A DNA stretch of 64,000 nucleotides from Bacteroides intestinalis (lineage in GTDB: Bacteria; Bacteroidota; Bacteroidia; Bacteroidales; Bacteroidaceae): positions 190,815 to 254,814 of the forward strand of contig NZ_CABJDN010000002.1 in NCBI RefSeq assembly GCF_902364365.1, read 5' to 3'. Each line of letters opens with the position of its first letter. Within the stretch, counting starts at the first letter, position 1. The notes beneath the pieces were generated by a model. The model searched no databases. It saw nothing but the letters and a program-made list of their open reading frames with translations, and had not been told where the DNA came from. Both the position numbers and the translations under genes were made by a program. Below, one piece after another: positions 18,622 through 27,387 of this stretch.

Positions 18622-19032
18622 ATGAAGATTTCACACATTGAGCATCTGGGTATTGCTGTTAAAAGCATTGAAGAAGCCCTGCCGTATTACGAGAACGTAT
18701 TAGGTCTGAAGTGCTACAACATCGAAACTGTAGAAGACCAGAAAGTTAAAACCGCTTTCCTGAAAGTTGGTGACACTAAAATCGAACTTCTCGAACCGAC
18801 CTCTCCCGAAAGTACCATTGCTAAGTTCATCGAAAACAAAGGTGCAGGCGTTCATCACGTGGCATTCGCTATCGAGGATGGTGTAGCAAACGCATTAGCT
18901 GAAGTGGAAGCTGCAGGCGTTCGCTTAATCGACAAGGCTCCGCGCAAAGGTGCTGAAGGTCTGAACATTGCTTTCTTACACCCGAAATCAACACTGGGTG
19001 TATTGACAGAACTTTGCGAAAAACCGGAATAA
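18622..19032 (+). CDS. mce: Methylmalonyl-CoA epimerase
   Basis: The 136-residue product is a vicinal-oxygen-chelate protein of the methylmalonyl-CoA epimerase family. It starts ISHIEHLGIAVKSIEEAL, has KIELLEP in the middle and GAGVHHVAF in the second module, giving the expected His and Glu metal ligands (His in IEHLGI, His in VHHVAF, Glu in IELLEP). It interconverts (R)- and (S)-methylmalonyl-CoA, linking succinyl-CoA via methylmalonyl-CoA mutase to the decarboxylase encoded next. The length matches the family. It leads the propionate-forming gene set on the plus strand. Confidence 0.95.
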   Translation: MKISHIEHLGIAVKSIEEALPYYENVLGLKCYNIETVEDQKVKTAFLKVGDTKIELLEPTSPESTIAKFIENKGAGVHHVAFAIEDGVANALAEVEAAGVRLIDKAPRKGAEGLNIAFLHPKSTLGVLTELCEKPE

Positions 19033-19122
19033 TAATTACGAATTATTCATAGATGGAGTAATTTATAATTAAAGAAGAATTGGTAATAAAAAAAACAGTA
19101 TTAACCCATTATATTTAATAAA

Positions 19123-20676
19123 ATGAGTAATCAACTTGAAAAGATTAAAGAGCTTATAGATCGCCGCACAGCTGCACGTCTGGGTGGTGGTGAAAAAGCG
19201 ATTGCCAAACAGCATGAGAAAGGTAAATATACAGCTCGTGAGCGCATAGCCATGCTTCTCGACGAAGGAAGTTTCGAAGAAATGGATATGTTTGTAGAGC
19301 ACAGATGTACCAACTTCGGTATGGAAAAGAAACACTATCCCGGCGATGGTGTTGTTACCGGTTGTGGTACTATCGACGGTCGTTTGGTTTATCTGTTCGC
19401 ACAGGACTTTACAGTTTCTGCCGGTTCTTTGTCTGAAACGATGTCTCTGAAGATCTGTAAGATTATGGATCAGGCTATGAAAATGGGTGCTCCTTGTATC
19501 GGTATCAACGACTCGGGTGGTGCACGTATCCAGGAAGGTATCAACGCTTTGGCAGGTTATGCTGAAATCTTCCAGCGCAATATTCTGGCATCAGGCGTTA
19601 TCCCGCAGATTTCAGGTATCTTCGGTCCTTGTGCCGGTGGCGCCGTTTACTCTCCTGCACTGACTGACTTCACGTTGATGATGGAAGGTACTTCTTATAT
19701 GTTCCTCACCGGCCCGAAGGTGGTGAAGACTGTAACGGGTGAAGACGTAACTCAGGAAAACCTGGGTGGCGCAAGTGTTCACTCTACCAAATCAGGTGTA
19801 ACCCACTTCACTGCCAAGACTGAAGAAGAAGGGTTGGCTTTGTTGCGTAAACTGTTGAGCTACATTCCTCAGAACAATCTGGAAGAAGCTCCTTACGTAG
19901 ACTGTACCGATCCTATCGACCGTCTGGAAGATTCTCTGAATGAAATCATCCCCGACAGCCCGAACAAGCCTTACGACATGTACGAAGTAATTGCTGCTAT
20001 CGTTGACAACGGTGAGTTCCTCGAAGTTCAGAAAGATTACTCAAAGAATATCATTATCGGTTTCGCACGTTTCAACGGACAGTCCGTAGGTATCGTTGCC
20101 AACCAGCCGAAGTATCTGGCAGGTGTGCTCGACAGCAACGCATCTCGTAAGGGTGGCCGCTTCGTTCGTTTCTGCGATGCTTTCAATATTCCTATCGTTT
20201 CATTGGTAGACGTTCCGGGATTCCTTCCGGGAACAGGCCAGGAATACAATGGTGTAATTCTGCATGGTGCTAAGTTGCTGTATGCTTACGGTGAAGCTAC
20301 TGTACCTAAAGTAACAGTTACATTACGTAAGTCTTACGGTGGTTCGCACATCGTAATGAGCTGTAAGCAACTCCGCGGTGACATGAACTACGCATGGCCT
20401 ACTGCTGAAATCGCCGTAATGGGTGGTGCCGGTGCCGTTGAGGTATTGTATGCCCGCGAAGCCAAGGAACAGGAAAATCCTGCCCAATTCCTGGCAGAGA
20501 AAGAAGCCGAATATACCAAGCTGTTTGCTAATCCTTACAATGCAGCTAAGTATGGTTACATCGACGATGTGATTGAACCGCGTAACACACGTTTCCGCAT
20601 TATCCGCGCTTTGCAACAGTTGCAGACTAAGAAATTGACTAACCCGGCTAAGAAGCATGGTAATATTCCTTTGTAA
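19123..20676 (+). CDS. mmdA: Methylmalonyl-CoA decarboxylase carboxyltransferase (alpha) subunit
   Basis: The 517-residue product is a biotin-dependent acyl-CoA carboxyltransferase with both halves of the crotonase-like fold. Motifs include [18 protein letters not shown], the oxyanion region [16 protein letters not shown], and [18 protein letters not shown] in the second half. It moves the carboxyl group of methylmalonyl-CoA to biotin on the carrier protein, giving propionyl-CoA. It sits in the order mce, mmdA, gamma-like, carrier, beta, as expected for the Na+-pumping complex used in succinate-to-propionate fermentation. The equivalent propionyl-CoA carboxylase direction cannot be excluded from sequence alone, but the beta subunit argues for decarboxylation. 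Confidence 0.95.
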   Translation: MSNQLEKIKELIDRRTAARLGGGEKAIAKQHEKGKYTARERIAMLLDEGSFEEMDMFVEHRCTNFGMEKKHYPGDGVVTGCGTIDGRLVYLFAQDFTVSAGSLSETMSLKICKIMDQAMKMGAPCIGINDSGGARIQEGINALAGYAEIFQRNILASGVIPQISGIFGPCAGGAVYSPALTDFTLMMEGTSYMFLTGPKVVKTVTGEDVTQENLGGASVHSTKSGVTHFTAKTEEEGLALLRKLLSYIPQNNLEEAPYVDCTDPIDRLEDSLNEIIPDSPNKPYDMYEVIAAIVDNGEFLEVQKDYSKNIIIGFARFNGQSVGIVANQPKYLAGVLDSNASRKGGRFVRFCDAFNIPIVSLVDVPGFLPGTGQEYNGVILHGAKLLYAYGEATVPKVTVTLRKSYGGSHIVMSCKQLRGDMNYAWPTAEIAVMGGAGAVEVLYAREAKEQENPAQFLAEKEAEYTKLFANPYNAAKYGYIDDVIEPRNTRFRIIRALQQLQTKKLTNPAKKHGNIPL

Positions 20677-20708
20677 TCAGGCTTTTAACACTAAAAACAA
20701 GAACGATT

Positions 20709-21641
20709 ATGAATAAAACAAAAATCGGAATATTCTTTACCTTGCTGCTGGTGTTAGGTGTATGCTCTTCCTGCGGAGAGAAGAAATCGAACAACAAGCT
20801 GGTGCTGAATGAAGTGCTGATTACCAATGAAGGCAACTTTCAGGATGACTACGGCATGCACAGCGCATGGATTGAAATATTCAACAGATCATACGGCAGC
20901 GCCGACCTCGCAGGTTGCTATCTGAAATGCAGCAGCCAGCCGGGTGATACTGCCAGCTACTTTATCCCTAAAGGTGATGTCCTGACTTTGGTGAAACCTC
21001 GTCAGCATTCATTATTCTGGGCCGATGGAGAAGCAAGACGTGGTACATTCCACACGAACTTCACACTGAATCCGGAAACACAGAACTGGATTGGCTTATA
21101 TGATTCAGGACGCAATTTATTGGATCAGATAACCATACCGGCAGGCGCATTACAAGCTAACCAGTCTTATGCCCGTATAAGTGATGCAGCCGAAAAATGG
21201 GAAGTTAAAGACGGTAGTGCTGAAAAATACGTAACTCCGAGCACTAACAACAAGACCATCGACAGCAATGCTAAGATGGAGAAATTCGAAGAGCATGATA
21301 GCGATGGCATCGGTATGTCTATTTCTGCCATGAGTGTAGTATTCTGCGGTTTGATTCTGCTTTTCATTGCTTTCAAGATTGTTGGCAGAGTATCTGTAAG
21401 CCTCAGCAAGCGTAACGCCATGAAGGCTAAAGGTATTACTGACAAACAGGAAGCCAAAGAGAAGAAACTGGGCGAAGCTCCGGGAGAAATTTTCGCTGCT
21501 ATTGCCATGGCTATGCACGAGATGCAAAGCGATGTACACGACGTGGAAGACACCGTTCTCACCATCAACCGTGTAAAACGCAGCTATTCACCATGGAGTT
21601 CGAAGATTTACACATTGCGTGAAACTCCTCTGAAAAAGTAA
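20709..21641 (+). CDS. Lamin-tail-domain lipoprotein fused to OadG-like gamma subunit
   Basis: The 310-residue product begins with a lipoprotein signal (VCSSCGEK, Cys at about 22). Residues about 30-190 match a lamin tail domain (LVLNEVLITNEG, then AWIEIFNRS and ADLAGCYLKC). A single membrane helix follows at about 205-228 (ISAMSVVFCGLILLFIAFKI), then a charged cytoplasmic stretch and a tail containing AAIAMAMHE, as in the gamma subunit OadG of Na+-pumping decarboxylases. OadG normally is a short protein of about 80-100 residues that anchors and assembles the complex. Position between the alpha and carrier genes supports the gamma role. The periplasmic lamin-tail extension is unusual and its job is unknown. 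Confidence 0.8.
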   Translation: MNKTKIGIFFTLLLVLGVCSSCGEKKSNNKLVLNEVLITNEGNFQDDYGMHSAWIEIFNRSYGSADLAGCYLKCSSQPGDTASYFIPKGDVLTLVKPRQHSLFWADGEARRGTFHTNFTLNPETQNWIGLYDSGRNLLDQITIPAGALQANQSYARISDAAEKWEVKDGSAEKYVTPSTNNKTIDSNAKMEKFEEHDSDGIGMSISAMSVVFCGLILLFIAFKIVGRVSVSLSKRNAMKAKGITDKQEAKEKKLGEAPGEIFAAIAMAMHEMQSDVHDVEDTVLTINRVKRSYSPWSSKIYTLRETPLKK

Positions 21642-21663
21642 TCACCTATAAATTGATAAAACG

Positions 21664-22089
21664 ATGAAAGAATATAAATATAAAATCAACGGTAATACAT
21701 ACAAAGTTACCATTGGAGATATCGACGAAAATATCGCTCACGTCGAGGTGAACGGTACCCCCTACAAAGTAGAAATGGAAAAGGCACCGAAAGTGGTTGT
21801 TAAACCGGTAGTACGTCCTACTACTCCCGCTCCCGCCCCCGCTCCGGTAGTGAAACCGGCTGCTCCTTCTACTGGCAAATCAGGTGTTAAATCGCCGCTG
21901 CCGGGTGTTATCCTCGACATCAAAGTCAATGTAGGTGATACAGTGAAGAGAGGACAAACCATCATTATCCTCGAAGCTATGAAGATGGAGAACAATATCA
22001 ATGCCGACAAAGACGGTAAAATCACTGCGATCAACGTAAGTAAAGGAGATTCCGTTCTCGAAGGTAATGACCTTGTAATTATTGAATAA
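21664..22089 (+). CDS. Biotin carboxyl carrier subunit of the decarboxylase
   Basis: The 141-residue product has an N-terminal segment of about 45 residues, a flexible Pro/Ala linker (residues about 50-75) and a C-terminal biotinyl domain with the motif EAMKMEN. The biotinylated lysine is Lys107. It carries the carboxyl group between the alpha carboxyltransferase and the membrane beta subunit. It follows the gamma-like gene by 22 bases, and its stop is one base before the start of the beta subunit gene, which suggests coupled translation. Confidence 0.95.
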   Translation: MKEYKYKINGNTYKVTIGDIDENIAHVEVNGTPYKVEMEKAPKVVVKPVVRPTTPAPAPAPVVKPAAPSTGKSGVKSPLPGVILDIKVNVGDTVKRGQTIIILEAMKMENNINADKDGKITAINVSKGDSVLEGNDLVIIE

Positions 22090-22090
22090 T

Positions 22091-23251
22091 ATGGGAGAAT
22101 TTATCACATTTATAGGAAACAACCTTGCCGACTTCTGGACGTACACGGGTTTTGCCAATGCAACGGTAGGCCACGTCGTTATGATCCTGGTAGGTTTGTT
22201 CTTCATATACTTGGCGGTAGCCAAGGAATTTGAACCGATGCTGCTGATTCCTATCGGATTCGGTATGCTGATCGGTAATATTCCTTTCAACATGGAAGCC
22301 GGATTGAAAGTCGGTATCTATGAAGAAGGTTCTGTGCTCAACATCCTGTATCAGGGAGTAACCTCCGGATGGTATCCGCCGCTCATCTTCTTGGGCATTG
22401 GTGCTATGACGGACTTCTCGTCTCTGATATCCAATCCTAAGTTGTTACTGATCGGTGCTGCTGCTCAGTTTGGTATCTTCGGTGCTTATATGATTGCTTT
22501 GGAAATAGGTTTCGATCCTATGCAAGCCGGTGCAATCGGTATCATCGGTGGAGCTGACGGCCCGACGGCTATCTTCCTTTCATCCAAGTTGGCCCCTAAC
22601 CTGATGGGTGCAATTGCGGTATCAGCCTATTCGTACATGGCGTTGGTACCGGTAATCCAGCCGCCTATCATGCGCCTGTTGACCAACAAGCACGAACGTC
22701 TGATCCGTATGAAACCGCCGCGCGTAGTTTCTCACACGGAGAAAGTAATCTTCCCGATTATCGGTTTGTTGCTGACTTGCTTCCTTGTTCCGTCCGGTCT
22801 GCCTTTGTTGGGTATGCTGTTCTTCGGTAACCTGTTGAAAGAAAGTGGTGTAACCCGTCGTTTGGCTGAAACGGCACGTGGTCCGCTGATTGACACAATT
22901 ACTATCCTGTTAGGTTTGACAGTAGGTGCTTCTACTCAGGCTTCTGAGTTCCTGACGCTCGACTCTATCAAGATCTTCGGTCTGGGTGCATTGTCATTCG
23001 TAATTGCTACTGCTTCAGGTGTGATCTTCGTGAAGATATTCAACCTCTTCCTGAAGAAAGATAATAAGATCAATCCGTTGATCGGTAATGCAGGTGTATC
23101 TGCCGTACCTGATTCGGCACGTATCTCTCAGGTAGTAGGTCTGGAATATGATTCTACAAACTACCTGCTGATGCACGCCATGGGTCCGAACGTTGCAGGT
23201 GTAATCGGTTCAGCAGTAGCTGCCGGTATCTTGCTGGGATTCTTGATGTAA
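22091..23251 (+). CDS. mmdB: Na+-translocating decarboxylase beta subunit
   Basis: The 386-residue product is a polytopic inner-membrane protein of the OadB/MmdB/GcdB family. The conserved cation-site segments GIIGGADGPTAIF and SAYSYMALVPVIQPP are present, as is GNAGVSAVPDSAR near the C-terminus. It decarboxylates carboxybiotin and exports Na+, so fermentation energy is saved as a sodium gradient. The start is taken as ATG 22091, not an upstream TTG at 22082 that overlaps the carrier gene. A strong terminator follows 54 bases after the stop and closes the unit. Confidence 0.96.
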   Translation: MGEFITFIGNNLADFWTYTGFANATVGHVVMILVGLFFIYLAVAKEFEPMLLIPIGFGMLIGNIPFNMEAGLKVGIYEEGSVLNILYQGVTSGWYPPLIFLGIGAMTDFSSLISNPKLLLIGAAAQFGIFGAYMIALEIGFDPMQAGAIGIIGGADGPTAIFLSSKLAPNLMGAIAVSAYSYMALVPVIQPPIMRLLTNKHERLIRMKPPRVVSHTEKVIFPIIGLLLTCFLVPSGLPLLGMLFFGNLLKESGVTRRLAETARGPLIDTITILLGLTVGASTQASEFLTLDSIKIFGLGALSFVIATASGVIFVKIFNLFLKKDNKINPLIGNAGVSAVPDSARISQVVGLEYDSTNYLLMHAMGPNVAGVIGSAVAAGILLGFLM

Positions 23252-23304
23252 AAGACATGTGCGTTGAGTGGTATCTTTACCATTCAAAACATCCGGTATA
23301 TTTT

Positions 23305-23330
23305 AGCGCTCCTTCGGTTGAAGGGGCGCT
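23305..23330 (+). terminator. Terminator of the methylmalonyl-CoA decarboxylase unit
   Basis: AGCGCTCCTTC and GAAGGGGCGCT form an 11-base-pair stem with one T-G pair and a GGTT loop, followed by ATTTTTATT. Confidence 0.85.
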
Positions 23331-23435
23331 ATTTTTATTCGTTAATCTATCTAAAAGAGGCTACGAACATTTCGTAAAGCAAATCTTTTTAGTAACTTGC
23401 AGCCAATTAAGCAATACTTTAAAGATAAAAAGACT

Positions 23436-24803
23436 ATGCGGAAACTCTTTATTCTACTCTTTTTCAGTGCCTCTTCATTGCTGATGGCACAAAATACCAA
23501 TCCTATTCAGGAAGCAATGGCAAACTATGATTATGAGACGGCATTGACGCTAATTGATCAAGAGACGCCGACTATTCCCCTACTCTATCAGAAAGGGAAA
23601 GCTCTGAAAAGTCTTGGCAACAACCGGGAAGCGCTTCAGGTATATGAAGAAGTCGTGATGCAAGATTCTCTGAATCCACGAGCTTATATTGAAGCAGCAG
23701 AGTGCTGCAAGTCATTATTAAAAAACAAACAGGCATTAAAATATTATCAAAAGGCAGTGGACCTGAATCCGGATAATAAATATGCCCGTATTCAATACAT
23801 TACTCTATTACTGAATCAGCGGAAATTCGATGAAGCATTGGGAGAGAGCAGTCTACTTACAGAAACAGATAGCTCGGCTGTCGCATTACATCTACAAGCT
23901 CAAAGTTTTGAAGGGGTAGATGACATTTTAGCAGCATTGGGATGCTATGAAAACATACAGGAAAAATATCCCAACGATTTTCTGGCTGCTGCCAAAGCAG
24001 CAAGACTACACATCGAAGGAGCATTTTATAATTATGCTATAGAAGCTACTGAAAAATACCGCCAAATAGACAGTACAAATGTTGTTGTGAACCAACAAAA
24101 TGCATTGGCATACTGCCTGATGAAAGATTATCAGACTGCAATACAGAGATACGAACAGTTACTAAGCCTTGGGGACAGTACATTTACCACCTGTTATTAT
24201 TTAGGAGTCAGTTATTACGCAGTAGAAAAGTTTTATGAAGCACATGATATACTGGAAGTAGCTCGCCAATATGATAAGCGTAATGTGAATCTGCTATATT
24301 ATTTAGGACGTTCCTGTTCCAAAACGTCATGGAAGGATCAAGGAGTTGCATATCTGGAAGAAGCTGTGGCATATGCTACCCCACCCGATAGCGCTATGAT
24401 ACGCCTCTATGTCGGCCTCACAGACTGCTATAAAATGGCACTAATGCCTAAAGAGCAAATCAAAACGATGCAAGACAGATATGATAAATATGATATAGAA
24501 AATCATAAGCTCTTGTATGACATGGCATATGTTTACCAATATCAGTTGAAAGATAAAAAGAATACAGAACGTTGTCTGGAGGCTTTCCTTAAAACGCGTC
24601 CCAAAAACAGCAGTGAGCAACCCGAAACAGATGATAAAGGAAATGTAATATTAGGATTAAGTACTTATTATGGCGCAGCCGAAACTTGGCTGAAAGATCT
24701 TCGTGAGAAAAAGAAAGTGGATGACTTCTTTCAGGGGAAAGTGATTGCAGTGCCGACAGATACGAAAAAGACAGAAACTTCCAGAGACACAGTCAAGAAG
24801 TGA
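23436..24803 (+). CDS. Secreted/periplasmic TPR protein
   Basis: The 455-residue product has a signal peptide (MRKLFILLFFSASSLLMAQ) and then a chain of tetratricopeptide repeats, for example REALQVYEEVVMQDSLNPRAY and KQALKYYQKAVDLNPDNKYAR. TPR arrays hold other proteins, so a scaffold role in the periplasm is likely, but no partner is evident. An upstream TTG frame start at 23397 is rejected because the signal peptide begins at the ATG at 23436. The gene stands alone between two terminators, with the neopullulanase gene following. Confidence 0.85.
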   Translation: MRKLFILLFFSASSLLMAQNTNPIQEAMANYDYETALTLIDQETPTIPLLYQKGKALKSLGNNREALQVYEEVVMQDSLNPRAYIEAAECCKSLLKNKQALKYYQKAVDLNPDNKYARIQYITLLLNQRKFDEALGESSLLTETDSSAVALHLQAQSFEGVDDILAALGCYENIQEKYPNDFLAAAKAARLHIEGAFYNYAIEATEKYRQIDSTNVVVNQQNALAYCLMKDYQTAIQRYEQLLSLGDSTFTTCYYLGVSYYAVEKFYEAHDILEVARQYDKRNVNLLYYLGRSCSKTSWKDQGVAYLEEAVAYATPPDSAMIRLYVGLTDCYKMALMPKEQIKTMQDRYDKYDIENHKLLYDMAYVYQYQLKDKKNTERCLEAFLKTRPKNSSEQPETDDKGNVILGLSTYYGAAETWLKDLREKKKVDDFFQGKVIAVPTDTKKTETSRDTVKK

Positions 24804-24832
24804 AAACGTTTGCATAACATTATAAAGTATAT

Positions 24833-24865
24833 AATAGCGGAGTAGCGGCAGCTTTCTCCGCTATT
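24833..24865 (+). terminator. Terminator after the TPR gene
   Basis: AATAGCGGAG pairs with CTCCGCTATT over 10 bases with a 13-base loop, 29 bases after the stop, followed by TTGCTTATATT. Confidence 0.7.
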
Positions 24866-24914
24866 TGCTTATATTAGCACCAAAATACGGATATAATAAC
24901 AAAAAGCTAATATC

Positions 24915-26765
24915 ATGAAAAAATTATTCCTTATCCTGGGAACGTTTTTACTTTCCCTTAGTACGTATGCAGCTATGAACGTAAACAAAATCGACCCTCC
25001 GTTTTGGTACGCCGGAATGCAAAATCCCGAACTCCAACTTATGGTCTACGGTGAAGACATCGGTAACTCTTCCGTTACTGTCAACTATCCCGGCGTTTCT
25101 TTGAGCAGCACTGTCAAGCTGGAAAGCCCGAACTACCTGATTGTCTACCTGAGACTGGAGAAAGATGTGAAACCCGGTAAAGTAGCTCTCACTTTTGCAC
25201 AAGGCAAAAAGAAAATCGTCAAAGAGTATGAACTGAAAGCACGCGGCAAGAAAAGCTGTGAACACAAAGGTTTTGATGCTTCCGACGCCCTCTACCTGTT
25301 GATGCCCGACCGTTTCGCAAACGGCAATCCGGACAATGACCAAATCCCCGGCATGGCCGAATACAAAGTAGACCGCAATGATCCGAACGCCCGCCATGGT
25401 GGTGACCTTGCAGGTATCGAGCAAAATCTGGATTACTTCTCCGACCTGGGTGTAACTGCCCTTTGGTTCACTCCGGTACTGGAAAACAACATGACCGGCG
25501 GTTCGTACCACGGCTATGCTACTACCGATTACTATAAAGTTGATCCGCGTTTCGGCACCAACGAAGAGTATCAGCAACTGATATCCAAATGCCACGACCG
25601 CGGCATCAAGATTGTAATGGATATGATCTTCAACCACTGCGGCGTAGAACATCCATGGATTAAAGATATGCCGTCTAAAGACTGGTTCAACAATCCCGAT
25701 CACGAAAAGAACTTCGTGCAGACCTCTTTCAAACTGACTCCGCACGTTGATCCTTATACTTCACAATACGACTTCGACCAGATGAACGACGGTTGGTTTG
25801 TTACCGCTATGCCGGACCTTAACCAAAAGAACCCGCACGTATATCGCTACCTGGTACAGAACAGCTTCTGGTGGATTGAGTACGCCAATATCGACGGCAT
25901 CCGTATGGACACTTATCCGTATGCCGACTATGACGCCATGAGCAACTGGATGAAAGAGCTGAACGAAGAATACCCCAACTACAACACCGTAGGCGAAACC
26001 TGGGTTACCGAACCGGCTTATACAGCCTGGTGGCAAATGGATTCCAAACTCTCTGCCCCGAAGAACAGTAACCTGAAAACCGTCATGGACTTCAGCTTCT
26101 TCGATAAAATCAACACTGCCAAGAACGAGCAGACCGAAACATGGTTCAAAGGTCTGGATCGCGTGTACAATAGCTTCGTATACGACTTCCTCTACCCCAA
26201 CCCGGCTTCCGTACTGGCATTTATCGAAAACCATGATACCGACCGCTTCCTGGGTGAAGGCGACAATCTGCCAATGCTGAAACAAGCTTCTACCTTGCTA
26301 CTTACCACCCGCCGTATTCCGCAACTCTACTATGGTACGGAAATCATGATGAACGGTGTGAAGAGCAAGAGTGACGGATACGTTCGTAAGGACTTCCCCG
26401 GTGGATGGACTGGCGATACAGAAACTGCACTGACAGCCGCAGGACGCAGCAAGATACAGAACGAATGTTATAACTTCTACAAGACCTTATTGAACTGGCG
26501 TAAAGGAAACGATGTTATCGCCAAAGGTAGCATGGTGCAATTCATGGTTCAGAATGGTGTTTATGCCTATGCCCGCCAGCACGAAGGTAAAACCGTATTC
26601 GTAATGTTGAATGGTACAGATGCCGAAACTACTGTTCCTTTGAAATTCTACAAAGAAATATTGAAAGATTCCAAGCAAGGAAAAGACATTCTTAGCGGAA
26701 AGACAGTTGCATTCGGTGAATCGCTGACAATGGGACCGAGAGAATCATTGGTGATTGAGTTATAA
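24915..26765 (+). CDS. susA: SusA-like periplasmic neopullulanase (GH13)
   Basis: The 616-residue product has a signal peptide (ending STYAA), an N-terminal beta domain (residues about 25-120; DPPFWYAGMQNPELQLMVYG is characteristic of SusA-type enzymes), a GH13 TIM barrel and a C-terminal beta domain. The four GH13 regions are visible: DMIFNHCG (I), GIRMDTYPY with the nucleophile Asp (II), GETWV with the acid Glu (III) and FIENHDTDR (IV). It hydrolyses alpha-1,4 bonds in maltooligosaccharides or pullulan in the periplasm. Length agrees with B. thetaiotaomicron SusA (about 617). The rest of a starch-utilisation locus is not beside it. Confidence 0.92.
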   Translation: MKKLFLILGTFLLSLSTYAAMNVNKIDPPFWYAGMQNPELQLMVYGEDIGNSSVTVNYPGVSLSSTVKLESPNYLIVYLRLEKDVKPGKVALTFAQGKKKIVKEYELKARGKKSCEHKGFDASDALYLLMPDRFANGNPDNDQIPGMAEYKVDRNDPNARHGGDLAGIEQNLDYFSDLGVTALWFTPVLENNMTGGSYHGYATTDYYKVDPRFGTNEEYQQLISKCHDRGIKIVMDMIFNHCGVEHPWIKDMPSKDWFNNPDHEKNFVQTSFKLTPHVDPYTSQYDFDQMNDGWFVTAMPDLNQKNPHVYRYLVQNSFWWIEYANIDGIRMDTYPYADYDAMSNWMKELNEEYPNYNTVGETWVTEPAYTAWWQMDSKLSAPKNSNLKTVMDFSFFDKINTAKNEQTETWFKGLDRVYNSFVYDFLYPNPASVLAFIENHDTDRFLGEGDNLPMLKQASTLLLTTRRIPQLYYGTEIMMNGVKSKSDGYVRKDFPGGWTGDTETALTAAGRSKIQNECYNFYKTLLNWRKGNDVIAKGSMVQFMVQNGVYAYARQHEGKTVFVMLNGTDAETTVPLKFYKEILKDSKQGKDILSGKTVAFGESLTMGPRESLVIEL

Positions 26766-26786
26766 ATCGCATTTCAATTATAACAG

Positions 26787-26817
26787 AAGGGCATAGAAAT
26801 TAGCTTTCTATGCCCTT
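26787..26817 (+). terminator. Strong terminator after the neopullulanase gene
   Basis: A perfect 13-base-pair stem (AAGGGCATAGAAA with TTTCTATGCCCTT), a 5-base loop and a T-rich tail (TCTTTATT) lie 21 bases past the stop. Confidence 0.9.
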
Positions 26818-26873
26818 TCTTTATTCATAAAAGTATATTCTCTAATCTTTCTTCCAAACCTCCCCTCACAAAT

Positions 26874-26918
26874 ATTAGTCAAACATTTGACTAATTCCAA
26901 TAAAAAGCTCTACCTTTG
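26874..26918 (+). promoter_or_regulatory. Efflux-operon promoter with a palindromic operator over its -33 element
   Basis: TTTG at 26886-26889 is followed after 21 bases by TACCTTTG at 26911-26918, an exact match to the Bacteroides promoter. A perfect inverted repeat, ATTAGTCAAA-CA-TTTGACTAAT (26874-26895), covers the TTTG. This size and position fit a MarR-family operator, so the downstream MarR protein likely represses its own operon by blocking the -33 element. Confidence 0.8.
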
Positions 26919-26946
26919 CGCCCGAAAGATAAAAAGCAACGTAGCA

Positions 26947-27387
26947 ATGGAGAATTACAATTCATCCCGCGGGCTTATCCAGCAAATGTTAAGAACCCGC
27001 ATGGCATTCCGCCAAGCTCTGCAACGCGTTTTGAAACGCAATAACATAGATATCACCTTTGAAATGTTACAAGTACTGAGTTCTCTGTGGCAGGAACAAG
27101 GAATCAGCCAGCAGGCATTAGCCGAAAAGACAGCCAAAGACAAAGCCTGCATGACTAATCTGATGGCCAACCTCGAAAAGAAAGGCTGGATCATGCGCCA
27201 GGAAGACCCTAACGACCGCCGTAACCGACTCGTGTACCTCACTCCCGCAGGAGAAGAGATATCCGACCGTGTACGCCCGCTCATCAAGGATTTTTATACC
27301 CAGACGGGCCAACTGATGGGAATAGAGAGCCTAAACGCATGTTCCAATCAACTAGAGACACTCTATGAGATATTCAACCAGTTTTAA
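26947..27387 (+). CDS. MarR-family transcriptional regulator of the efflux operon
   Basis: The 146-residue product has the MarR winged-helix layout: GISQQALAEKTAKDKACMTNLMANLEKKGWI is the DNA-recognition region and DPNDRRNRLVYLTPAG is the wing signature. The start at 26947 is preferred to one at 26887, which lies inside the promoter. Its gene overlaps the following TolC-family gene by 23 bases, indicating a regulator-plus-efflux operon. A perfect palindrome over the promoter suggests autorepression released by a drug-like ligand. Confidence 0.93.
   Translation: MENYNSSRGLIQQMLRTRMAFRQALQRVLKRNNIDITFEMLQVLSSLWQEQGISQQALAEKTAKDKACMTNLMANLEKKGWIMRQEDPNDRRNRLVYLTPAGEEISDRVRPLIKDFYTQTGQLMGIESLNACSNQLETLYEIFNQF

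Noticed and set aside
22082..22090. Upstream TTG start for the decarboxylase beta subunit
   Set aside because: It would add three residues overlapping the carrier gene; the ATG at 22091 fits the family start.
24948..25745. 265-codon minus-strand frame
   Set aside because: It is opposite the GH13 neopullulanase and is explained by codon bias of that gene.
26887..26946. Upstream start for the MarR gene
   Set aside because: It lies inside the promoter and operator, so it would not be in the transcript.
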